NCBI GenBank assembly: GCA_023228995.1
Contig: JALOAD010000053.1
Coordinates: 1 to 22,479 of the forward strand
Origin: Candidatus Muiribacterium halophilum
GTDB lineage: Bacteria > Muiribacteriota > Muiribacteriia > Muiribacteriales > Muiribacteriaceae
Direction of reading: 5' to 3'
Length of the DNA stretch: 22,479 nt
The notes beneath the pieces are model-generated. The model was not told the DNA's origin. It made no database searches and worked only from the letters and a program-made list of their open reading frames with translations. Numbering within the stretch: position 1 is the stretch's first letter; each line of letters starts with the position of its first letter. Made by a program: the position numbers and the translations under genes. Of the stretch, positions 16,784 through 22,479 are shown piece after piece.

Positions 16784-18083
16784 TACATCCCCTCACATCT
16801 ATTTTCCCAGTAATAACTTCATAAATAAGTGTTTCTTTATACTCTTTTAAAAGTTCGATTTCATCTTTTATAATTTGTACTGTTTCATTTGTTTCAGCTA
16901 TTTTTTTATCTAAATATTCAACTATTTGTTCTTGTTCTTCAATCAAAGGACATGGTATTCGTAAAGATTTGATAATTTCTTGACTTATATTTGGCTGTCC
17001 ACCACCATAACCTAAATCTATAATATATTTTTTATTTGCAATAAACCAATAATATATATATCTTAAAGTAAAATAATCACTTTCAGCTAAAACACAACAA
17101 GCTTGATTAACACAAGCATCAAAGGTAGTTATACCTATTTTTCCTATAGTTGCACCATACATTGCTATTACCAATGAGTATTTTGGATAAATTTTTAATG
17201 CAGTATTATCTTCAACAGCGAAAGTTGAAACAGTTTTATTTACATCAAACAAATAATCATTATTTAAATCACCTGTATTAATCCAAGGTATAGTTCCATT
17301 TGTATAATAAGCACTATTTGATGTTAATGGTGTTGTTCCACTTCCAATAGTATTAAAGCTATGACTTATTTTTCTTAAACTCCATTGTTCTGGTATCTCA
17401 CCTATCCACTTAACTTTACTATCTTTCATAGTAACATCAGGATTTAACCCTTTTGTTACTGCATTTGAAATTGTTAGCTCTTTTTCTTGCTCCAAAAGAG
17501 AGATGAGATTCACTTTGTCGACTATAAGTTCTTCTATCTTTGCAGTTTTTTTATCAAGATAATTGACAATATTAATAATTTCATCTTCCGTAGGTAATGG
17601 CATATCAATATTGCCTACAGTCTCAGTGTTTAGATTTAGTTGAGTTCCTAGCTTTCCTAATCCTAAAAAAGGAATGCCTGTTAAAAAAATATAATACCAA
17701 TATTCTGGGTTAATTTTTAAATATGGGAAGTATACAAATCCATCGTGAATACAACACTTTATCTTTGTAATAATAGGTTTTCCAACACTCCCTGCTATAC
17801 TTAAAAATAGTTGATCAGGGTACATTTTTACACTTAATGAAGCACCAAGATCTGATAATCTTTCTTCGGTATCTTCTAAATATCTTTTGCTTGCTGTCAC
17901 ATCTGAGATTCTAACCCAAGCAAATTCTCCATTTTCATCAAAATATTTCATATCATTAATTGGTCGTGGAGAAGCCCCCCTTTTAACAGTACTAAATCTT
18001 TTTAGTTTCTTAACTTCCCAATGTTCAGGTATCTCACCTATCCATTCAACCTTTGAAGGTTTGTATCGCTCATATCTTTTCAC
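16770..18083 (-). CDS. hsdS: Type I restriction enzyme, specificity subunit (HsdS, 437 aa)
   Basis: Chooses the bipartite DNA target for methylation and cleavage. It has the typical two-repeat build. The first target-recognition domain starts after VEWIGEIPEHW (about 12-22), followed by a conserved helical spacer (NYLDKKTAKIEELI, about 174-187). The second starts at VKWIGEIPEQW (224-234), followed by EYLDKKIAETNE. The matching WIGEIPE elements are also a 17-nt DNA direct repeat (17392-17408 and 18028-18044). The GTG start at 18083 overlaps the hsdM stop (GTGA), with AGAGG 7 nt upstream. A run of six G lies in the first target domain at 17975-17980. The frame is intact. Confidence 0.93.
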   Translation of the reverse strand: MKRYERYKPSKVEWIGEIPEHWEVKKLKRFSTVKRGASPRPINDMKYFDENGEFAWVRISDVTASKRYLEDTEERLSDLGASLSVKMYPDQLFLSIAGSVGKPIITKIKCCIHDGFVYFPYLKINPEYWYYIFLTGIPFLGLGKLGTQLNLNTETVGNIDMPLPTEDEIINIVNYLDKKTAKIEELIVDKVNLISLLEQEKELTISNAVTKGLNPDVTMKDSKVKWIGEIPEQWSLRKISHSFNTIGSGTTPLTSNSAYYTNGTIPWINTGDLNNDYLFDVNKTVSTFAVEDNTALKIYPKYSLVIAMYGATIGKIGITTFDACVNQACCVLAESDYFTLRYIYYWFIANKKYIIDLGYGGGQPNISQEIIKSLRIPCPLIEEQEQIVEYLDKKIAETNETVQIIKDEIELLKEYKETLIYEVITGKIDVRGCNETH

Positions 18084-19825
18084 GATATTACCTCTTTGAG
18101 TTTACCCATTGTTTTTTCTTCAAGTTTTAAAATATCTGCTTTGACCTCTTCTAAGGTTCGAAGGGTTTTAAATGTATAAAACTCTTTACTAAAGTTTATT
18201 TCATAACCTATTTTTGTTTTACTCTCATCAATCCAAGCATCACTTACATAAGGTAATACTTCCTCTTTAAAATACTCATTAATATCTTTTAAAAGAGGGA
18301 TGTTTTCAGAGTCTCTAAGAGAACCGTCAGCTTTTGGATTGCCGTTTCTATCTGTAATTATTTCACCATTTTCATCTCTTTGTGGTCGCTCAACTGTAAC
18401 TTTGTAATATCCAAAATACTCATTTGGTAGTATTTTACAAAACTCATTTTCTTTAAAATCACCATAGAGATTTGCTATATGAACTATTTGCTCTGGAGTA
18501 ATAGTTTTTCTTTTATTACCAAGACTTCTATCCATTTTTTTCCAAAATGGTGTCTCTTTTATGTCTTTATCATCAACAGAACCAGAAGCATTTATAAGCT
18601 GGATTTTCCCTTTTCTATTTTTGTTTTTGTTATTTGTAAGTATCCAGATATATGTTGAAATACCAGTATTATAAAAAAGTTGATCAGGTAAAGCAATAAT
18701 AGTTTCAAGTAGATCATTTTCAATAATCCACTTTCTTATTTCACTCTCGCCACTTCCAGCGGTTCCACTAAATAGCGGTGAACCGTTAAATACGATAGCA
18801 ATTTTGCTACCATTATCTGTATTTTTTATTTTTGATACCATGTGTTGTAAAAAAAGCAATGAACCGTCATTGATTCTAGGAAGTCCAGCACCAAATCTAC
18901 CATCATAACCTTGTTTTTCATGCTCATCTTTGATGATTTTACTTGCTTTTTTCCAGTCCACTCCAAAAGGTGGATTTGAAAGCATATAATCAAATTTTTC
19001 CTCTTTTAGCCCATCTACTGTGAATGTATTTCCAAATTTTATGTTTGAAGGATTTTGTCCTTTGATAAGCATTTCAGATTTACAAATTGCATAAGACTCT
19101 GGATTTATCTCTTGCCCAAACAGCTCTAATTTAGCTTTGTTATTGAGTTCATTTACATATTCATCTGCGATAGAAAGCATCCCCCCTGTACCGCAAGCTG
19201 GGTCATATACTGTTTTTACAATACCTTCTTTAGCAAGTACTTCACTATCATCAATAAACAAAATATCTACCATTAGTCTGATAACTTCTCTTGGAGTAAA
19301 GTGTTCTCCAGCTGTTTCATTTGAAGCGTCTGCAAATTTTCTAATAAGTTCTTCAAATATATAACCCATCTCTTGAGGAGTAATGTCTTTTAGATACTCT
19401 ACTGCTGATAAATCTTTTACGATTTGATAGAGTAAGTCTGCACTATCAAGCTTTTCTATTTGATCATCAAAACTAAAATAAGAGATAATATCTCTTACGC
19501 TTGCAGAAAATCCATTGATATAGTTTCGTAAATTTGAAGCAATATTATTTGGATCATCTAAAAGGTTTTTAAAATCAAATTTTGATTTGTTGTAAAAATT
19601 TTGTTTTGCTTTTTTCTCTAATGCAATATCTTTTGCTTTTTCCGAAAGAGTTTCAACTTTTGGTAAAAAGTCTAAGACTTCTTTTTTTGTAGGTTCTAAA
19701 ATAGCATCAAGTCTTCTAAGTACTGTAAAAGGTAAAATAACTTTTCCGTAATCTGATTGTTTATAATCACCTCTTAAGAGGTCTGCTATTTTCCAAATAT
19801 CATTCGCTTTTTCTTTGAAATTCAT
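18080..19825 (-). CDS. hsdM: Type I restriction enzyme, N6-adenine methyltransferase subunit (HsdM, 581 aa)
   Basis: Transfers a methyl group from S-adenosylmethionine to adenine. HsdM_N begins FKEKANDIWKIADLLRG and FTVLRRLDAI. The EHFTPREV segment (about 175-182) precedes motif I DPACGTGGM (about 208-216), and motif IV is NPPFG (about 284-288). The length is normal or slightly long for HsdM (about 500-580). GTG at 19828 and ATG at 19825 are both possible behind AAGGAA; I take the ATG. It is the first gene of the minus-strand cargo, overlapping hsdS. The promoter region upstream carries a 13-bp palindrome. A run of six G codes for the two glycines of motif I (19181-19186). Confidence 0.95.
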   Translation of the reverse strand: MNFKEKANDIWKIADLLRGDYKQSDYGKVILPFTVLRRLDAILEPTKKEVLDFLPKVETLSEKAKDIALEKKAKQNFYNKSKFDFKNLLDDPNNIASNLRNYINGFSASVRDIISYFSFDDQIEKLDSADLLYQIVKDLSAVEYLKDITPQEMGYIFEELIRKFADASNETAGEHFTPREVIRLMVDILFIDDSEVLAKEGIVKTVYDPACGTGGMLSIADEYVNELNNKAKLELFGQEINPESYAICKSEMLIKGQNPSNIKFGNTFTVDGLKEEKFDYMLSNPPFGVDWKKASKIIKDEHEKQGYDGRFGAGLPRINDGSLLFLQHMVSKIKNTDNGSKIAIVFNGSPLFSGTAGSGESEIRKWIIENDLLETIIALPDQLFYNTGISTYIWILTNNKNKNRKGKIQLINASGSVDDKDIKETPFWKKMDRSLGNKRKTITPEQIVHIANLYGDFKENEFCKILPNEYFGYYKVTVERPQRDENGEIITDRNGNPKADGSLRDSENIPLLKDINEYFKEEVLPYVSDAWIDESKTKIGYEINFSKEFYTFKTLRTLEEVKADILKLEEKTMGKLKEVIS

Positions 19826-19828
19826 CAC

Positions 19829-19991
19829 TATTTTTCCTTATTTTGTTACTTGACTGATAGTTAAACTATTGAAATTTTAATATTAATTTGTATGATTAAA
19901 AATAGTTATATAATAGCTAAAAAGCTCTTTATGGAAGTTAAACTGTAAATAATATGAGAAAAAGATAATCAGTAGATAGCAAAAATAAACA
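19829..19991 (-). promoter_or_regulatory. Promoter/operator region upstream of hsdM
   Basis: A 163-nt AT-rich gap between the right 52-bp repeat and hsdM. On the minus strand a TATTATATAA stretch near 19909-19918 could serve as a -10 element; no clear -35 is present, as is usual for Campylobacterota. Downstream of it, ATAGTT-A-AACTAT (19857-19869) is a perfect 13-bp palindrome about 30 nt before the start codon, a candidate operator. AAGGAA is the ribosome binding site. Confidence 0.35.
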
Positions 19992-20043
19992 AGCCCTCAA
20001 GAACTAGCAGAGTCGCTCCTGTCTTAGGGCTTGATATTCAAAG
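19992..20043 (-). repeat. Right copy of 52-bp hairpin-forming inverted repeat
   Basis: The reverse complement of 2066-2117 with three mismatches in the central part. The pairing arms AGCCCT-CAAGA (19992-20002) and TCTTAGGGCT are the same as in the left copy; the central GAGCGACTC replaces GAGTGACTC. It begins 15 nt after the stop of the small membrane protein on the same strand, so a terminator role for the integrase operon is possible, but it has no T-run. Both copies sit on the cargo side of a recombinase gene and a small ORF, oriented toward each other. Confidence 0.85.
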
Positions 20044-20058
20044 AAAAATTTACATCAT

Positions 20059-20274
20059 TTATATCCAAAAATAAACATTTATCCCAATTACAATCAGCAT
20101 AATTACAACATCAACTTTCCAACTCCAGTAGTTAGCAATATTATTGAAATCACCGCCACTTGATTCACTTGCTCCATCATCAAAATTATCTGAGCTACAA
20201 CAATAAGGTGTACCTCCTGCATCAATTCCTCCACCTGACATCGGTATGCCTGTTGTTGGGTTTATATCATTCAT
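20059..20274 (-). CDS. Small island protein with NPxTGxPM motif and C-terminal membrane anchor (71 aa)
   Basis: The N-terminus is MNDINPTTGIPMSGGGIDAG, then GTPYCCSSDN and a Gly/Ser/Asp-rich linker. The last about 20 residues (VDVVIMLIVIGINVYFWI) form one membrane segment ending at the C-terminus, so it is probably tail-anchored. Small proteins with an NPATGLPM...GNPYG start are, from memory, common next to island integrases in Proteobacteria; their role is unknown. TTG at 20280 also opens the frame, but AGGAGG is 8 nt from ATG 20274, which is chosen. It lies 19 nt after the integrase stop and is probably the last gene of that operon. Confidence 0.75.
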   Translation of the reverse strand: MNDINPTTGIPMSGGGIDAGGTPYCCSSDNFDDGASESSGGDFNNIANYWSWKVDVVIMLIVIGINVYFWI

Positions 20275-20293
20275 AGTCAAGTCCTCCTGAGTG

Positions 20294-21628
20294 TTATTCT
20301 AAAATATTCAAAACTTCAATAAGTTGCTTTTCTGTTTTATCTGGAAATAGAAGTTTTAATTGATTTAATTTTTCATTATCTACAGGAGCTACTGTTTTTT
20401 CTCCAAAAATTTCATCCAACATATCATCAATTACTTTACCAAATGAGTAGTAATTGATTTTCCCATATCTGCTAGTGATAGTTTTATTTTGTTTATGTCC
20501 TAAAATTGCACCTGCAACATCATCTCCAATGCCCATTCCATTTTTCAAATATGTAGCGATGCAATTTCTTATTTGGTGGATTACTATTGGTTTGTAATTT
20601 ACATTTTCATCTACTTTTAAAGGATCTTGAGGTTTATTTCTCCAATGATTTCTGATACTTCCGCCACTATAAGGCTCATTTTTATTATTTATTTTGCTAA
20701 ATACATATCCATTTTCTTTGATACCTATAGCCTCTAAAGCTTCTTTTAATCTGAACGATAGATGATAAGTCATATCTACCCTTGCTTTATTGTTTAAAGC
20801 TCTAATGGTATAGGTATTCTCTTCAAAATTTATATCGCTCCACTCTAAAGTTACCACTTCGCCAAATCTTCTTCCATGCATTAAAAACATATAAATCTCT
20901 CTTACTGGAGTTATAGGATAATTTTGCAACTCAGTGAAAAGCTCTTTTATCTCTTCTAAGGTTAGCTCCAAACCTCTTTCATTATTTAGCGGTGGTAAAT
21001 CTCTTTGAAGTGCAGGTGATGGGATATTAACACCAAATTTAGCTGCTTTCATATTAAAATATTTGAACACAGGATTTACAACCTGATATACTCTTCGTGA
21101 TGTTCGCTCTGAAAGTCCTGCTCTTTTGATACTATTGACTATCTTTTGAATATCTTCTTCATCAATCATCCCGATAGGCTTATTTTGTAATGGTTTTAGC
21201 CATTTGTTATTAAAAAGTTCGATTCCAGCTTTATCAAACTCATTTTTATCATCTCTTGCTTCATATTGAGCAACTTTATACTCCAAATATAGCTGATAAA
21301 CTTTGCTATAAGGCATCTCAGCTGTAAATTCTTGTTTTGTGTATGTCTCAACACTTAACTCATCCATAAGCTTTTCATAAACTTTTGAAGCTTTTTTAAT
21401 GGCATCAAGTAATGTAGTATTTTGTTCAAATACCATAGTTTTTTTCTTTTGATTTATTTTACCTTGTATCATTTTTGAAGCTCTTATGAGCAATTTATAA
21501 GGCTTTGTAAATGTTATGTTTGAGTTTATTATTTTTTTATCTTTGATTTTGCTAGATGGAATTTGCCCATCATCTTTATAACTCAAACCGCTAGCATTAA
21601 CTTTCTTGATATCAAATGTTAGTAGCAT
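20294..21628 (-). CDS. int: Tyrosine integrase of the tRNA-Leu island (444 aa)
   Basis: Integrates and excises the island at tRNA-Leu(CAA). The first about 105 residues contain an arm-binding-like Lys-rich part. A SAM-like core-binding domain covers about 105-205 (YSKVYQLYLEYKVAQYE). The catalytic domain has Arg254 in MHGRRFGE, Lys281, His351 and Arg354 in HQIR, His378 in LGHKQ and the nucleophile Tyr388 in SRYGK. The length is typical for P4-like island integrases. Its start overlaps the HNH gene by 17 nt with AAGGAAC upstream, so the two are co-expressed from the promoter near 22259. It is divergent from the left recombinase. It sits about 0.7 kb from the tRNA fragment, the expected place for the island's own integrase. 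Confidence 0.93.
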   Translation of the reverse strand: MLLTFDIKKVNASGLSYKDDGQIPSSKIKDKKIINSNITFTKPYKLLIRASKMIQGKINQKKKTMVFEQNTTLLDAIKKASKVYEKLMDELSVETYTKQEFTAEMPYSKVYQLYLEYKVAQYEARDDKNEFDKAGIELFNNKWLKPLQNKPIGMIDEEDIQKIVNSIKRAGLSERTSRRVYQVVNPVFKYFNMKAAKFGVNIPSPALQRDLPPLNNERGLELTLEEIKELFTELQNYPITPVREIYMFLMHGRRFGEVVTLEWSDINFEENTYTIRALNNKARVDMTYHLSFRLKEALEAIGIKENGYVFSKINNKNEPYSGGSIRNHWRNKPQDPLKVDENVNYKPIVIHQIRNCIATYLKNGMGIGDDVAGAILGHKQNKTITSRYGKINYYSFGKVIDDMLDEIFGEKTVAPVDNEKLNQLKLLFPDKTEKQLIEVLNILE

Positions 21629-22187
21629 TTTTTTGTTCCTTTATAAAATTAACTGCTTTTTTAATTGTCTCTTCAAGTGTAGTGATGGTAAATGTTTTTT
21701 TAAAAGTTTTTCTTTTGCCATTTTCGATAGTGATTGATTTTCTTACTTTTATTCTTGCTTCATCTGGTAATTTTAATCCATCGAATTTACAAATTTTTCC
21801 ATCAAAATTTAAAAATTCATCATCAATAATTACAGGAGTCGTTACGGAAATATTCTTATAACCTTCAATCAAATATTGATCAGGTAACTTTTGCATATGA
21901 ACTTTTTTTGCTGATTTATACTTGTTGAGTAATTTTTCTACTTTTGGTGTGTAAACTAAAGAATTAAACATAATCATTTGGTTAGTGATGTTTTCATTAA
22001 ATATATTTGCTTTTTGTCTTTTAGCTCTAGTGCTACAAGGAACTAAATTATTAAGCTCATCACTTCCATCTTTTGAAAGTGGTTGGATATAGTCTATATG
22101 CATGTCAAACATAGTGATTGGTATTCCTGTGTAAAAACACAAACCATCATGAGCTTCCCACAGCGATCTTTTTAATTCTTGATTCAT
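21612..22187 (-). CDS. HNH-type protein co-transcribed with the integrase (191 aa)
   Basis: The N-terminal 70 residues resemble an HNH module: LWEAHDGLCFYTG, MHIDYIQPLSKDGSDELNNLVPC and RAKRQKAN. The HxDYIxPLSxxG..E..NLV part is clear. However, one of the usual metal-binding cysteine pairs is reduced to a single Cys, and the final His/Asn of the finger is replaced by RAKRQKA, so nuclease activity is uncertain. The C-terminal about 120 residues are Lys-rich with no recognised domain. ATG 22187 has AGGA 7 nt upstream. The gene lies immediately behind the int promoter and overlaps int. HNH genes beside island integrases are common; a role in integration or maintenance is possible. Confidence 0.7.
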   Translation of the reverse strand: MNQELKRSLWEAHDGLCFYTGIPITMFDMHIDYIQPLSKDGSDELNNLVPCSTRAKRQKANIFNENITNQMIMFNSLVYTPKVEKLLNKYKSAKKVHMQKLPDQYLIEGYKNISVTTPVIIDDEFLNFDGKICKFDGLKLPDEARIKVRKSITIENGKRKTFKKTFTITTLEETIKKAVNFIKEQKNATNI

Positions 22188-22204
22188 AATTGAGTCCTTT
22201 TATG

Positions 22205-22251
22205 TGTACCTTGACGGGACAAAAAAGGTACATAAACTACTATGTACCTTT
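22205..22251. promoter_or_regulatory. Three TGTACCTT half-sites, including a perfect 10-bp inverted repeat: operator or integrase arm site
   Basis: AAAGGTACAT (22224-22233) and ATGTACCTTT (22242-22251) are perfect complements around an 8-nt spacer; a further TGTACCTT lies at 22205-22212. The repeat sits just downstream of the -10 element of the HNH-int promoter, covering the predicted start of transcription. It would suit a repressor or the integrase itself acting on its own promoter. Confidence 0.6.
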
Positions 22252-22258
22252 GGATTTA

Positions 22259-22264
22259 ATTATA
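22259..22264 (-). promoter_or_regulatory. -10 element of the HNH-int operon
   Basis: On the minus strand a perfect TATAAT preceded by an A/T-rich stretch, with only a weak TTCTTT-like -35. It lies about 70 nt upstream of the HNH start codon, and the predicted transcription start falls inside the GTACC inverted repeat. Confidence 0.5.
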
Positions 22265-22352
22265 TTTAGTTGTAGTTTAAAAGAATTTTAAAAGCCCTTT
22301 ATTAAGGGATTATATGTGCTAGTTATATTTAGCTATGTCATTGATTTTATCG

Positions 22353-22407
22353 GATTCAAAATCAACCGCTTCACGGCTTGCCGGTTCGAGTCCGGCCATC
22401 GGTACCA
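22353..22407 (+). tRNA. 3' fragment of tRNA-Leu(CAA): island attachment site (att)
   Basis: From GATTCAAAATCAAC (anticodon CAA at 22357-22359) through a leucine-type variable arm CCG-CTTCA-CGG, the T arm GCCGG-TTCGAGT-CCGGC and acceptor strand CATCGGT-A to CCA, it matches the 3' part of tRNA-Leu(CAA). The 5' half is absent: no ACCGATG acceptor strand lies upstream, and the bases before the loop (TCGGA) do not pair with TCAAC. Identity starts at the anticodon stem-loop, a usual crossover point for tyrosine integrases. It is therefore a duplicated att copy, not a functional tRNA; the intact gene should lie outside the window to the left. Confidence 0.85.
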
Positions 22408-22427
22408 TTACTACATAAAAACAAATA

Positions 22428-22478
22428 CTATCTTGCATAAGCCTTATTTATTGGTCCATTTTCATCATAATCGAGTAT
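22428..22478 (-). CDS. C-terminal end of a probable chromosomal gene at the right edge
   Basis: On the minus strand a frame open from the edge codes for ILDYDENGPINKAYAR and stops at TAG (22428-22430). It lies just outside the tRNA fragment, where host DNA downstream of the original tRNA gene is expected. The peptide looks coding, but 16 codons are too few to identify or prove it. Confidence 0.35.
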   Translation of the reverse strand: MLDYDENGPINKAYAR

Positions 22479-22479
22479 A

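Noticed and set aside
2066-20043. Classical transposon with terminal inverted repeats
   Set aside because: No DDE or serine transposase lies between the repeats, and the flanks (ATTCA left, AAAAA right) show no target-site duplication.
1-22479. CRISPR array
   Set aside because: No regularly spaced direct repeats with unique spacers and no cas genes were found on either strand.

Overview
The window is AT-rich and codes for Lys/Asn/Ile-rich proteins, with AGGA-type ribosome binding sites and a CCA-encoding tRNA-Leu remnant. This looks like a Campylobacterota genome (Sulfurimonas/Arcobacter/Sulfurospirillum type). That assignment is an inference from composition and style; no marker gene proves it. 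The window is most of an integrated genomic island whose main cargo is defence genes.

Left end (1-2060, + strand): the tail of a gene entering from the edge, a small unknown ORF, a roughly 480-nt non-coding stretch with several palindromes, a complete tyrosine recombinase, and a 65-aa unknown protein with its own sigma70-like promoter. A 52-bp hairpin-forming repeat follows at 2066-2117. An inverted copy, 49/52 identical, lies at 19992-20043. Between the two copies, every gene of 17.6 kb is on the minus strand.

Cargo, in transcription order from 19825 down to 2211: (1) a type I restriction-modification operon, hsdM-hsdS-[three extra genes]-hsdR, in which every junction overlaps. The extra genes are a DUF6978-like protein, a DUF1828-like protein and a protein that looks like a proteasome-beta/HslV-type Ntn-hydrolase. 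(2) After a 139-nt gap, a nuclease / small middle protein / zinc-hook SMC-type ATPase trio, the architecture of ABC-three-component and Lamassu/DdmABC systems. (3) A 33-aa micro-ORF fused by start/stop coupling to both neighbours. (4) A 1321-aa NACHT/STAND-type NTPase with a C-terminal membrane segment. (5) An AlbA_2 (Schlafen-type) plus HATPase_c_4 protein.

Right end (20059-22479): on the minus strand, an HNH-type protein, a tyrosine integrase and a small C-terminally anchored membrane protein form an operon. Its promoter overlaps a 10-bp inverted repeat, a likely operator or arm site. Next to it is a 55-nt 3' fragment of tRNA-Leu(CAA), running from the anticodon stem to CCA, with no 5' half. 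This is the expected distal attachment site. The intact tRNA gene should lie to the left, outside the window. The last about 50 nt are probably the end of the flanking chromosomal gene.

Two observations stand out. One is the Ntn-hydrolase/DUF1828/DUF6978 triplet embedded in the type I R-M operon. The other is the symmetric arrangement of recombinase, small ORF and 52-bp hairpin repeat on both sides of the defence cargo.
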